A stretch of 64,000 nt of DNA from Hanleya hanleyi. Lineage: Eukaryota; Mollusca; Polyplacophora; Lepidopleurida; Hanleyidae. Positions 1 to 10,710 of the stretch are shown piece by piece. Location: positions 62,001 to 126,000 of the forward strand of contig JAVTVY010033764.1 in NCBI GenBank assembly GCA_036873755.1. Direction: 5' to 3'. How positions within the stretch are numbered: the stretch's first letter is position 1; each line of letters starts with the position of its first letter. A model generated the notes under the pieces. It was not told the origin of the DNA. It did no database searches and saw nothing but the letters and a program-made list of their open reading frames with translations. The position numbers and the translations under genes are program-made.

Positions 1-277
1 GTCACGAGAGGCCCTCACCATAAATGAGTAATAAACTTCCATTACATGTCTTGCCGACATCAGATAAATTGCCATTGCTATAAAAGACTAGCATTTGTTT
101 TCACCCATCCTAGTAGATGACTAACAAATCAGCTGGCTATTTTATTGAAACACTAAAATGGTGACTGCAATATGGATATTTTGCTTTAAGGATCGATTGT
201 ATGTCTAGAAATAGCGAACTATAACCATTGTATCATACAGTATAGTTAATAGTATTCTGCAACGATAGAATATACTC
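1..277. other. unassigned sequence at window edge
   Basis: No gene, recognisable element or repeat partner was found here. The repeat called R1 begins at about 278, where similarity to 10711 onward starts. Confidence 0.4.
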
Positions 278-1157
278 GTCTGGAGTATAAGGGAGCTTAA
301 AATAGATCCGTAAACATGTTTCGGAAGAATAATGTTACAACTAATGTGTTAAGTAATAATATGTCATTGTGTTGGAGAAAGGCTGGCGAACTGACAAGAA
401 GTTACATGACCACACAGGCCGATATAGTCTAACTGCATTCCTCTCAAAGACTTCGACGGATCAAGCGTGATTCTTCAGACATTCTGTATCTCAGCCACGC
501 TTTTATTTTAGCTGCATGTTTGTGTGGACACCTTTACTGAAATGACCACACGGTCAAAAATTCAAATATCGATGAGCAAAGGATGTTATAGCTCTTTCAA
601 CATATATGTTGGAAATTGGTGAGTTATGTGACCGTCAGATGTAAGAAATGGACCATAATAAAATAGAGAAAATATTAACATAGTACAAGTTCTTATTCAG
701 AACACCAATCGGACTGACTGATCCCCACAGTTTGTAGCAGTAAAAAGTTGAGAATGTCAGTGAAATCTCCAACTGAAAAGTCGCCTTCACTTTGACTAAA
801 CCCTTTAACAAATGTTTAATTTCGCGTTCGTACGATATCATACACTGAAAGCGGTAGATCGTTCAGCTTTAGGTACTTCAGAGGATTTCGGTACTTCACA
901 AACCCGCACCCTATCAGGGAACACGGCCACTCTAAGGTATATACTAAAGGTTAATCGCTTCCTCCAATGCCAAGATCGTATCGACTCTAGCCATCAACCC
1001 TAAGTTTGTTGATGAAATGATGTATTTGGGCACTTCATCGTATCACGGGGGGAACTGTTCGCGGGAACGCACCCTGCAACTCGTTTACCCCAACCCGTCC
1101 TACACATGTTCCTTTGTAACAGTGTCACAAGGACATGTATGATTTCAGCGTTGTGAT
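278..1157. repeat. R1 repeat, copy a, left half
   Basis: From the block starting CGTCTGGAGTATAAGGG this segment aligns along its length with 10711-11560, with small indels. It then stops abruptly in the middle of a stretch that continues unbroken in copy b: both read GGACATGTATGATTTCA, then copy a runs into LINE sequence while copy b continues. The right half of copy a resumes at about 4849. R1 has no long conserved reading frame that I trust. It contains short stretches resembling the Naiad 3' tail (a TCTCAGCCACGCTT block near 490), so it may itself descend from old PLE insertions. Confidence 0.8.
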
Positions 1158-3908
1158 CAGGATAGAATAGACTATTTTATTCCGCTGATCACAGCGCCCT
1201 CTAGAGGCATACAATCACAGTCAATTATTAGTCTCATGGCTAGTTTCTGGGGGCTCTCCAGTCGTTCAGTGTCATGTTGGGAGCAATTGCCCCAGACGAA
1301 TTAGCAGTAGTCCATATGTGGTAAAATAAATGAGTTATAAAACAGTTTTCCAAAATTATCGAGAGATTTATCGGATGAAATAGAAGGTATAATAACATAC
1401 AGTGAAGCTTTAACTTCGTTAAAACAGATGAAAAGTAATGAAAGTCCCGGGTCCGATGGATTTACCATGGAGTTCCTAAAAAAATTCTGGTTGGATATAG
1501 GGCGTTTTTGGCTTAGATCTGTAAATGAAGGATACTTGAAAGGGGAATTATCCATTACTCAAAGAGCGGGTATAATAACCATGATTCCCAAGGGTGGAAA
1601 ACCCCGTGATTTGATAAAAAATTGGAGGCCAATAACTTTGCTGAACTGCACATATAAAGTTGCATCAGCATGTATAGCAGGTCGGGTAAAAACTGTTCTT
1701 GATAAAATAATACATCAGGATCAAAAAGGCTTTCTGTCTGGTAGGTTTATTGGAGAAAATACTCGGATAATTTACGACATTATTGCGATGACAGAAAAGA
1801 AGGAGATCCCCGCTATGATTTTATCAATAGATTTTGAGAAAGCTTTTGATTCTGTTTCATGGAGTTTCTTAAACAAAGTGCTGCGAATGTTTAATTTTGG
1901 AACATCAATTCAGACCTGGGTTAAAGCGTTATATAATAATGTATATTCGCGATTAACGGTAAATGGCCATATGACGCAATCGTTTTCCTTGGGTAGGGGT
2001 TGTCGCCAAGGCGATCCGTTGTCGCCGTACTTATTTTTGTTATGTGTTGAAGTTTTTGGCATCATGCTTAAGGCCGAACATGACGTGCGAGGAGTATATT
2101 TAGATACGGTTGAATATAAATTATCTCAGTACGCAGACGACACAACAATCATACTTGATGGATCAGAGACTTCTCTTAGATCCGCCCTGGCTCTTCTAGA
2201 CAAGTTCTCAAAGATTTCCGGTCTTTTGATTAATATTGATAAAACACAGGCACTTTGGATAGGCTCAAAAAGTGGTTTAACCGATAAAATATGCAATGAC
2301 CAAAATTTGAGTTGGACCAACAAAATTACTTTACTAGGAATAATTTTTCGGACAAATGTAGATACAATGGTTAAAGATAATTTTACCCCAAAGCTTAAAG
2401 AAATTAATTTTTTACTGAAAAATTGGAAAAGGAGAAAACTCACAGTAAATGGACGGATCGTTGTGGTAAAACAGTTAATTGCATCGAAAATAACTCACTT
2501 GTTGACGAGTCTCCCAACACCAGGGCAAGACCTTTTGAAAAATTAAAATTCTCTACTATTTAGGTTTATTTGGGGCGATGTCCCGGATAAAGTAGCGCGA
2601 AATACACTCGTGCAGGATTATAGCGAAGGGGGCTTACGGATGATTAATTTGTTTATTTTCAATAAGTCATTGAAAATCACATGGATAAGAAGAGTATTAC
2701 GTGGGGGATATACCAGTTGGTTAAATCTATTAAATAGTAGTCTTGGGGAACATCTACAGAATGTTTTTATGTTTGGTACCTTTTATCTGGATATTTGGTT
2801 ACCTAGAATTTATAATAAATTTTGGAACGAAATCTTTACATATTGGAAGGAGTATGTGCAAACATTCAGAGTGAATTCTGTTAACTTTGTTTATCAGCCG
2901 ATATGGTACAACAACTTATTTCAAGTTGACAGAGCTCCAGTGATCTACAAAAGATGAGTGGAGAAAGGAGTTTTATATGTTTACGATTTTTTAAACAGTG
3001 AGGGTGACCTTATTGATTACGCAGACTTTTGTGAAAGATTCGGGTTTAAACCTTTTTTCACTAGTTTTCTTGGTATGCGGAGCTCTATTATAAAAGGATG
3101 TAAAATGACTGGCGTTAATATTGATATTCAGTCGAGACTATTACCGTTCATTCCAGAACACGTTTTTCTATTAACCAAAGATTCCAAGGGGACAAATACT
3201 ATAAATAAAAAATTCTTGGAAAAAATCAAACCTACAGAAATAAAATCACAACAGAAATGGGAAGCGTTGATAGGGAGAAAAACATCAAACTGGTGGGGAA
3301 AAGTTGATATATTGCCTATTAGTATTTCAGTCGACACTAAGTTGCGTTGGTTCCAGTTTAGAATAAATCATCGTATATTGGCAACAAACGCATTTCTCCA
3401 TACTATTCAGATCCGTAACGATGACTTATGTACCTTTTGTAACTTGGAGAAAGAGACAATAGTGCACGTGTTCTGGGAATGTCGGCTGTCTATGATATTT
3501 TGGTTATCATTGAATGATCGAATTGAATCCGTGTTTGGTTACAAATTACACCTGTCACTTGAAAGTATTATTTTTGGCTTTATCGGCCACGGCGATGTAT
3601 GCAACCTAGTATTTTTGCTAGCAAAGTTTTATTTATATCGTGCTAGATGTCAAGGTTCCAAACCTGCTATTCGTTTGTTCTATAAGGAATTAGAATATTA
3701 CTATAAAACAGAGAAAGTAATATTTCATAAAGAGAGTAAATTATTAAGTGATAGATGGGGTTGATGGATAGACCTGTTTGCGGTTGAATAAGATTGGAGT
3801 GATAGCAAATTTCCAAAGAATATTGCCATACTGTTTTGTATATCTGTGCTGTATAGAAAATGTATTACAATTGAATAAACTTGGGGGGAAAAAAATAAAA
3901 AAAATAAA
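1158..3908 (+). mobile_element. 5'-truncated Tx1/L1-like LINE inserted in R1
   Basis: A LINE fragment lies between the two halves of R1 copy a. It has no apurinic-type endonuclease domain, so it is 5' truncated. It carries most of the reverse transcriptase and a cysteine-rich C-terminal domain, then an untranslated region and an A-rich tail (AAAAAAATAAAAAAAATAAA-like, ending near 3908). Structure and peptide style match the Tx1 group of L1-like elements: GSDG finger motif, a long IPKG...NWRP block, a GRGCRQGDPLSP motif and YADD. The exact left junction is unclear; sequence from 1158 to 1340 is assigned to the insertion only because it is missing from R1 copy b. Confidence 0.8.
1341..3764 (+). 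pseudogene. Tx1/L1-like LINE reverse transcriptase, two nonsense mutations
   Basis: One reading frame runs from 1341 to the stop at 3762-3764, interrupted by only two in-frame stops: TAA at 2544-2546 and TGA at 2955-2957. The TGA sits where related elements usually have tryptophan, so a single G-to-A change would explain it. Visible motifs in order are KSNESPGSDG (fingers), NWRPITLLN, the motif A block LSIDFEKAFDS, the motif B block GRGCRQGDPLSP and the motif C block QYADDTT. All three catalytic aspartates are present. Near the C terminus a CTFCNLEKETIVHVFWEC block is the zinc-binding-like domain typical of this clade. The protein would prime and copy LINE RNA at nicked DNA. With few inactivating changes and a remaining A-rich tail, this looks like a fairly young 5'-truncated copy. 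Confidence 0.85.
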
Positions 3909-4488
3909 ACAGTTTTCTGGCGTGAAAGGGCAAAAAAGATTTGATTCTAGCTAAAAGAAATAATTTGCATTTGATTTTTCGTATCACAGAGTCAATATGA
4001 CTAGACCAGTTCAGGTTATCCTGGACGGTAACACCCAAGATCTTTTGCGTATTTACAGTTTTTATATCTGTGTTGTCAATGTTGAGATTCAATGTATCTT
4101 GAGGCAGATGGAGTCGCTTTTGGTCAGTTGTGATGAGCATAGTTTTTGTTTTGTCCACATTCACTGCCATTTTGTTTGTGTGACACCAATTGTTAAGGTC
4201 TGTGACACCAGTATCCAGTTTTGACTCCACCTCCTCAACGCTGTGTCCGGATGAATGTAACGTCGTGTCGTCGGCATAAGATTCAGGAACTTATTAGAGC
4301 AGTCATACTTGTTAGACACGAGTGGAATCGTCTGAAGCCCGATTGGTGACCGTGTAGCAGGTTGTTGTTCTCCAGGTAGTCTGATAAATGGGTACATATA
4401 TGCCTCTCTAGGATTTTTGATAAAATAGGCAACACGCTGATTGGACGATAAATTGCTGGATCTGTGGTTGGGCCGCTTTTTTAACGGG
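3909..4488 (-). pseudogene. CR1/L2-group LINE reverse transcriptase fragment, internally deleted
   Basis: On the reverse strand, pieces of a second, different LINE reverse transcriptase can be read with frame changes. From about 4460 downward come YRPISVLPILSKILERH and a LHGHQSGFRRFHSC block. After an internal deletion that removes motifs A and B come YADDTTLHSS (motif C, near 4270), then NKMAVNVDKTKTMLI and a KILGVTVQDNLNW block ending near 3909. This is the usual order for CR1/L2-like elements. It directly abuts the A-rich tail of the Tx1-like LINE in the opposite orientation, so the two were inserted into or beside one another. It is not functional. Confidence 0.75.
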
Positions 4489-4621
4489 GTGTCTCCTAGT
4501 CACGATTTCAGTCCACATGCGGGAAGCGGTCGCCCGAGATGGCTCAATTCCCTTCTCCTACTGACGACCGCTACCCGCAGTGGGCCGGAATCCCAGCCAA
4601 GTGGGGGTGACCAGGAGACAC
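4489..4621. repeat. short inverted-repeat element (MITE-like), 133 bp
   Basis: The ends GTGTCTCCTAGTCAC and GTGACCAGGAGACAC are inverted copies of each other with one mismatch over 15 bases. The interior is GC-richer than its surroundings and contains no coding capacity. It sits at the upstream edge of the CR1/L2-like fragment. I see no clear target duplication. A tRNA-derived SINE is a weaker alternative: a GGCCGGAATCCC stretch slightly resembles a B box. Confidence 0.55.
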
Positions 4622-4848
4622 TTACAATAGAAACGATAAATGCATGGATGAAAATGATCCAGAATGAATATATGATAAACTGTTTCATGGAAAGACACTA
4701 GCTGGCTACTGCCGCAAATCCAAAATTTCAGCAATTAATTTCGCTACATTAATAGAAATGGACTCATTTTCACACGTCATTAAACAAATGAATTTCTCAT
4801 CCACAGATAGACTATCAAAGTGAACAGATGAACCCCCTAGCCAGTGTG
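4622..4848. other. unassigned part of the insertion in R1
   Basis: AT-rich sequence between the short inverted-repeat element and the point where R1 resumes. It is absent from R1 copy b, so it belongs to the inserted DNA, but I recognise nothing in it. Confidence 0.4.
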
Positions 4849-6325
4849 ATATTATCCATCACAGCATCGATCAAATCCATCCTACGAAGAAGAACGTATC
4901 CTTCCAAGATATCATCGTAATAAATAAATTTCAGCATGTATTTCTCTTCTAACAAGCCCTCAGTCCCTCATTCTCATGATCCATGCAACGATTGCTCTGT
5001 TCTATTCGGCACGATCTCTTCACTTCCGTCCTCGACCTCCCCGAATCTCCTCCCATTTATCTTCCTGAGCGACCTCAGATACTTGGCCAATACATCTATT
5101 AGTAGACTAATAATTTCCATCGATCTCAATCGTAGCTTTTCTCTCATGTTCTAAATACGTGCTGAACCTGAAACTTGGTACACATATACTACACACCATG
5201 GATAACAGTTCAAAGATTCGTCCTGTGTTAGCCTGAGTGGCCATTTTTCCAAGATGGCCGGCGTGATACTTCACCGATACGACGTTATCGGCAAATTCAG
5301 TCCAAATAATATGGATTAAATTTTCGTGTTACCTACTTTCCCTTAATTCACCCTTAGGATTATGATCAAAAAATCACTTTGGACGAGTTTTATGAGGCCG
5401 AGGTACGATTTTAACCCCATCTAGCTGGGGGGCTATATGTTAAGCGCAACCAAAATACACTCGCAGTCTCAGTCTGTCTACTTTGGCCTGTGCAATATTC
5501 AATCAATACTATGAATTTAGAACGTTATTGGATCGAGTCGTTTAAGTGTAGAACAATCCGCATTGTACGGGGCATAAATTGGACAGTCTGCCTTCCAAAT
5601 TTCCCTTTCGTGCATTGAGAAATACCACATGGATTATCCAATACATTTAATGATATACTTACCCTAGAACCTTTCTTTAGCAAGGCCGTGCATCTTTACT
5701 CTGAAAACGAAATTGCTTGATCTGAGGCGAGGATTCCTTGAACTTGAAAGCTTTATTGACCCGTACATTTTGATTGCTTCAGGTATTTACATAAACCTGC
5801 CAGACAGTCGACTGGAGTTAGGCCAATTAACCCATAAAATACCAAAGCTAACAGACAAATTCTGCAATGTAAGCATCAAGCCTGATAAAACACCGCCCGT
5901 GGATGTTCCTTTTGATGAGATGGCGCCATTTGCAAGATTATCTACGACAATCTCACAGTATTTGTCTCGCTCATTGTGATAAAGATCTACTGTTATAAAG
6001 ACAAAAACAAATACAGAACCAAATGGTTCCTCTCCAACCAACCATATTTCATGTTGCCGTGGACCCATTTTACTGATTGCATAGATATAAGCGGTCATCA
6101 CCAAGAAAAGATCAAATATTGACCTTTCCCTTTGAAAATTCTTGCATACCCAAAATTCAACTGTTCACGAGGTAGATATTTCGAGTTATATATATTTTTT
6201 TTTTCAATTTTCAATCGGATATGTCTGAATAACTGGAACCTTGGGCATGTAACTGTCTATAATGATTGCCATTGAGATTGCCAGTAAGAGGCAGTTACAG
6301 TAATGCTGTCAACTTCCTTAATAAA
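4849..6325. repeat. R1 repeat, copy a, right half
   Basis: This aligns with 11560-13120. Shared landmarks are the GAAGAAGAA...ATCCTTCCA block (4884 and 11598), CATGAAACTTGGTACACATA-like sequence (5170 and 11945), a CCAAGATGGCC block (about 5249 and 12041), and a region around 5655 and 12470 that on the reverse strand reads GGTAAGTAT, like a splice donor. Upstream of that donor the reverse strand has open frames in copies a, b and c, but the frames do not agree over their full length. The block 5230-5440 also resembles the DNA element family at 26192 and 37603 (AACCCTATCTAGCCTGGG at 12211). Confidence 0.75.
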
Positions 6326-9000
6326 GCGAGGCTCTATTATCTTTCCGCCATTGAAGTATTTTCTAGAATACCTCCTCAGATACAGTTACTTAGCAGACGT
6401 TAACTATAGAAAACACATTTAATTGTAATGTATGTTATGTAATTGTCACTGCTTTGGCGAATCGAGGCGGTGTCAGTTGCCAAAACATTATTCCTCATCA
6501 AGCGGATCTGAGCATGTAGGGCCTACGGTGCTTGGGGGCGGCGTGGGCAGTTCGATCCAAGTTTGAGCATTCCAAAACTGGCTGTCACCCTATGAGTGAA
6601 ATCAACTCGAGTTTGACATACATAACCCCCCTCCCCCCCGTTTGAGCAGACTCCACAAAAAATGTCACAGTGTCTTCATATTCATATTTTCCATATTGAT
6701 CTCAAATTCTAAAGATGCATTTTTGAAGAACAATATTTGTGTTACATTTTCCAATATTTTTATTAGGAAATAATTGGGAAATTACGAAATAAATACCCGA
6801 TGCGAACGTTTGGTATAGGATAATGCTCCCCTCGGGGTGGGGGGGGGGGGGGCTGGTAGGTTTATATTAATAAGCTTATTTATCAATAAAATGTTGTACG
6901 ACTTAACTGTGTGGAAACTCTGGCCGAAGGATTTGCCTTGGTATTTAGCATTTTCATTTTTCGCTTTAAGAAATATTCGACTGTCCCATGCTTTATCTCT
7001 TGGAATTGTTATTATTTCCCTTTTTCTAAGATTTAGAACGGATTTTGTTTCATCAAATGTAAAACTTTGTCCGAATAGCTAAGGGGGTGGGGAAAGTGAC
7101 ATTAATACCATATATTAAAAGGGTTCCTTAACGCCCCCGGGGAGGCATGCGCTTAGAATAGTATTATATTCCGATCTCAGAAGGGAGCGAAGATCGAGAG
7201 TCAAAAGGATATATAACGACCAAACGGGAGTGAGAGTGATTATATTAAAATTCGAATCATTCGTGCCATCAAGTTTGGGAAAACGTTAGCCTATAGCGTC
7301 TGAACTGAAGGGGCTGATTATCATTTTGCGTGTTAGAATGGAGTTTAGTGAATATCGTCCTGTAATAAGTTTTTGATATTTAGTTCTAGGCTTCATCGGA
7401 ATACTAAACATCGGAACGTCATTACACGAGAATACCCATTAACTCCTAAGTAAAGTTCAAAGCATAATCTTTGTAACAAAATCTAAACATTTGGAATTTG
7501 CAGATTTGCTCAAGCCATCAGATAGATATTATATAGAAATGAACAAATTTGCCCGTCAAACCGTGGGAAATTCAGAGAATATGTCTGATTTGTGCATTCT
7601 TCCCAGTCCTTACTTCAGGCACATTTCTTCCCTATCACACCTGACCACAGAACAATTATCATATCAAAGACCTAAACTATAAACGTGAAGATCTTATAAT
7701 CAAGAAACAACAAAATTTGATAGCCTGTTTTGAAAACCGCCTACATCAGATAAATTACAATTATCATCAGGGAACACAATTGATATAAGCCATCCTGACT
7801 GTCGTGAATAACCTATAACTATATCGAAATATGGTGAATGGATTATCGTTCAGCATTCAAACTTTTGGAAAATAGTGTGTTCAGAAAACTGTGACTTGGA
7901 TTTTGCGCATTTGATAAGAAATTTCGATTGTCCGTTCAACTCAATTGAAAGACGATGGTTCCGAGTGATTAAGATGTGTAATAATATGCGAGCAATGGCT
8001 TATAGCAACAATAACGTTGTATGTGAGGACTACAAAAGAAGTATCCAGAATGATCCACTGAAACGAAAATCACTAGAAGGATTTCTACGTAAAATCAAGG
8101 GAAGTCAAAAGTGTGACTGAAACATATATGTTAAACAGATGAAGTTTATTTGGAAGCCGGCGATTTAAAGAAGATATTTGCCAATTAAAGCATAGATCTG
8201 TTTAGAGTGTGAACTAATACTGAACCAAGCTGTACCAGGCATTCATTTCGTTCTGCTTTGCGCCTCTCCATTTAGCGCTGTAAGGGTCTCACGGACTATG
8301 CCGGAGTTGACCCGAGGTCATCTGTTGCCACAGTGAACGAACATTGCGACCGTCTAACTGGGCGAATTGATATCAGTCGCTACTCACCGATATATATTTC
8401 CGCAACATATAGTTCTAGGGTAATTTTTCAACAAGCTGCCTTCAAACTGTGTGAAACTGGCGTTTTGAAATACATTGAATAACTGTTTAGTGTATTTCGA
8501 GATAAATATGCATTTTGCGATCAGTAATGGGATTTGCGAACAGTCAGATAGAACAGTTCTTGGTTTTCACAAGAATCCTGCAAAAAATGGCGAGACCCCT
8601 ACAGGGGTAAATGCAGCGTAGCGCAAAACACCCTGGGAGAGGATGATACTGAACAGGCAGCTGCAGATAATCGCTCGCCTTCATAACTGGAGATTGGCTA
8701 CTCTTCCTATGTGGACTTAGGATATACTATACCACACCTAGCTCTGCATTATTTGCCCCTAAACATCATTGTAAATTCACCAAATAATGACACAATATTA
8801 CCTGATCAAATCAGTAGCTGTATATAGGCGTGCGTTCAGAAGAGAATCGACCAGACCGTAATATCGAAGCAAAGATCGCCACTCTCTATGAATTAACTTG
8901 CTACAAAGTAACTATTTGAATTCGAAGGCACGTAATTTCGTTTCATTTTTGTGGTCGCGAAAGTTTTCGATCCAGGTCAATTCTCCATTGGATATAACTG
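6326..9000. other. no gene recognised; G-rich tract and degenerate sequence
   Basis: Open frames here are short and without recognisable domains. The longest is 7875-8120 (+, 81 codons), of plausible composition (basic, with an ERRWFRVIKMCNN stretch) but with no family I know and no neighbours that support it. Homopolymeric G occurs at 6839-6852. I see no clear mobile element in this stretch. Confidence 0.4.
6839..6852 (+). repeat. poly-G tract
   Basis: Fourteen consecutive G residues. This is a simple-sequence tract and a likely assembly or sequencing weak point. Confidence 0.9.
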
Positions 9001-10306
9001 ATTACAAGCGTCTGGTCCGTCATTCATAATTCAGCCGTCGTCCATTAGAGAATATCCGCGTCCATAATCCAAAGACCTATTCCATATTCCATATAACACT
9101 ATTAGCACCAAATTCAAAAAGACAATCATAGTATACATAAACATAGGCTTGTTTCCTGCAAGAGAGAAGCGGTCAACAGTTTTCAATGATGCCGGCAAGA
9201 CATCATGATGTTCCAAAACTATCAAATCCGTATCGCTGATCAGTATTCCCAATCCATAATATTCGTTGTTAAGTCGTCATCTAAAGAATGATGTATCTCA
9301 GCCACGCTTTGAATGTGACTGTTCACATGAGCACCACGAGGATCTTGAAGTACATGGGTTCACACGGCCCCTAGCCCCGGGTTAAGCGGAATTAGACACA
9401 AGCTACGAAACGCAACGCCACAGATCCCGCACACCACGCCCGCATTCTGCTACCAGCATGCGACATGCATCGCCAAACCTGAGAAACCCCGAGTGGAGGC
9501 GCCCGGTGGTGCAGCCCTGTTTTATAAGTTTCTGCAACAATGTTTTGTGACGTTGATTAAAATCGTCACATTTAACACAGGATCGAGCAAATGCTACTAG
9601 GCGTGATATGTATACGCCATATGCAGGTCCCACTGGAACACCACCGTCCAGAAAGGGACAGCCCACGATGTCGAAACTGCAATCATCTCCTCTGTCACAC
9701 AGCCGACGAGAGAGAAGGCCCGCTTCACCTCCACAGAGACATAGGTCCAAACATGATGTGCCTGTAGGGCTACCTGCAGCCTCCCTCAAACCCAGCGAAG
9801 GTGGACCTACATCCCCCACCGCGCCATCCACACAGCGACCATCCATAGCGAGAAGATCGTCCACACAGGGTTCGGTGAACGAGAAGGAACGGGCTCCGAA
9901 TGGATCGGCCTTTGAAAGCGCCTGCATACAGCCATATCCATAAGAGAACGGACACAGGGCAGCCAACAGGGGTGCACAACCAGCACCCACCGGAATACCC
10001 ATATGCTGCCGACACACTATGCCGCCAAACCTCACATAGACACCATCAACGAGAAACCCAAGCAACTCCACAAACAAAGAAACATCCCATGAATGATACC
10101 TCCTGTATGTAGTAGAGCCAAAGAATGCTTTATGGCATCCGACATCAACATACCCACGACCAGTCCTCCTGAACACAAATGCTATTAATGAACCTAGACG
10201 GTCAATAAGGTCCCGATGAGGGACTGCAGTACAGCGAGCCGAGAAATCCCATGTGGATACATGTCTATACGGTATGTGACCTTTAGCATCAAGTTCTTCC
10301 GAATGT
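9001..10306 (-). mobile_element. Naiad-type PLE copy 1, 5'-truncated, A-to-G hypermutated
   Basis: Reverse-strand PLE fragment. Its 3' end is the shared terminus ...GACGCTTGTAAT at 9001, and its 5' end breaks near 10306 in the sequence encoding EELDAKGHIPYRH. It contains the RT core from motif A to the C terminus, then the family's non-coding 3' tail (about 9001-9400). Compared with sister copies at 31.8, 41.4 and 42.0 kb, the plus strand shows a great excess of T-to-C changes (A-to-G on the element's sense strand) in 9425-9515 and 9636-10242. The tail, the island 9516-9625 and the 5' edge 10243-10306 look normal. See the findings. Confidence 0.9.
9403..10303 (-). pseudogene. hypermutated Naiad PLE reverse transcriptase (RT core to C terminus)
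   Basis: The reading frame stays open from near 10303 to the stop at 9403. The protein is recognisable as the same RT seen at 19672 and 32231-33438, but with systematic replacements explained by A-to-G: Y to C, N to S/D/G, K to E/R/G, I to V, T to A. The catalytic YxDD box (9856-9867) reads CVDD instead of YIDD, and the motif B block reads GIPVGAGCAP where sisters read GIPMGTNCAP. Conserved RT residues define the sister sequences as ancestral, so the changes are A-to-G and not G-to-A in the others. The frame is open because A-to-G change removes stop codons; it is almost surely inactive. Confidence 0.88.
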
Positions 10307-10450
10307 CATACGTCAGAGACAAAGGAGTGTCAGAATGGTATTACATGGAAAATGATGCAGAGCTATAGGTGTGGTATTTTTCCCTTATAGTACACACACA
10401 GTCAGAAATGAACTAGTAGAACTGCAAGTGGTCTACAGGAATACGTGCCT

Positions 10451-10680
10451 GTAACATTGATCGGAATGTGTATCAGTGCACAGGATGACAGGCTTCATCC
10501 TATTGTGCGTAAATGTCAGATGTTTTATATTCTTGTGTTGATAGTTGGCTCCATATGATCATCGTGTCAGGGACAATCTGTTTCAGGGATGTATGTCTTG
10601 TCTTGGACATGTTGGAACATCATGATGTCTTGCTGGCATGATTGAAAACTTCTGACCGCTTCTCTCTTGTAGGACACTAG
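10451..10680 (+). repeat. R4 repeat copy 1 with Naiad-tail relic
   Basis: Aligns with 13268-13501: both contain CTGTAACATTGAT, GTGTCAGGGACAATCTGTTT and a CATCATGATGTCTTGC block. The right end is a diverged Naiad 3' tail (gatgtcttgctggcat, then a cttctctcttgtag block). It stops just before R1 copy b. Confidence 0.7.
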
Positions 10681-10710
10681 CCTATGTAATGAACGATTTC
10701 AAAAACATAT

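Noticed and set aside
3865..4230. Intact reverse-strand protein of 121 codons
   Set aside because: It is a LINE RT remnant; the last residues come from reading through the A-rich tail of the neighbouring Tx1-like LINE.
4489..4621. tRNA gene or tRNA-derived SINE
   Set aside because: Only a weak B-box-like stretch is present, no A box or cloverleaf, and clear terminal inverted repeats fit a MITE better.
6837..7082. 81-codon frame starting in a poly-G tract
   Set aside because: Glycine-rich start from a homopolymer, no domain, and no conservation to test.
7875..8120. 81-codon basic frame as a small gene
   Set aside because: Composition is plausible, but there is no recognised family, no splice or promoter signal and no duplicate to test frame conservation.
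9608..10112. Forward-strand proline/arginine-rich frames
   Set aside because: These are opposite-strand shadows of the hypermutated RT; stop codons were lost by the T-to-C bias.
9403..10303. A diversity-generating retroelement or a host mutator as the source of the A changes
   Set aside because: Diversity-generating retroelements change A to any base and involve a template/variable repeat pair; here the change is almost only A-to-G and spans most of an RT gene, with an ADAR-like neighbour preference.
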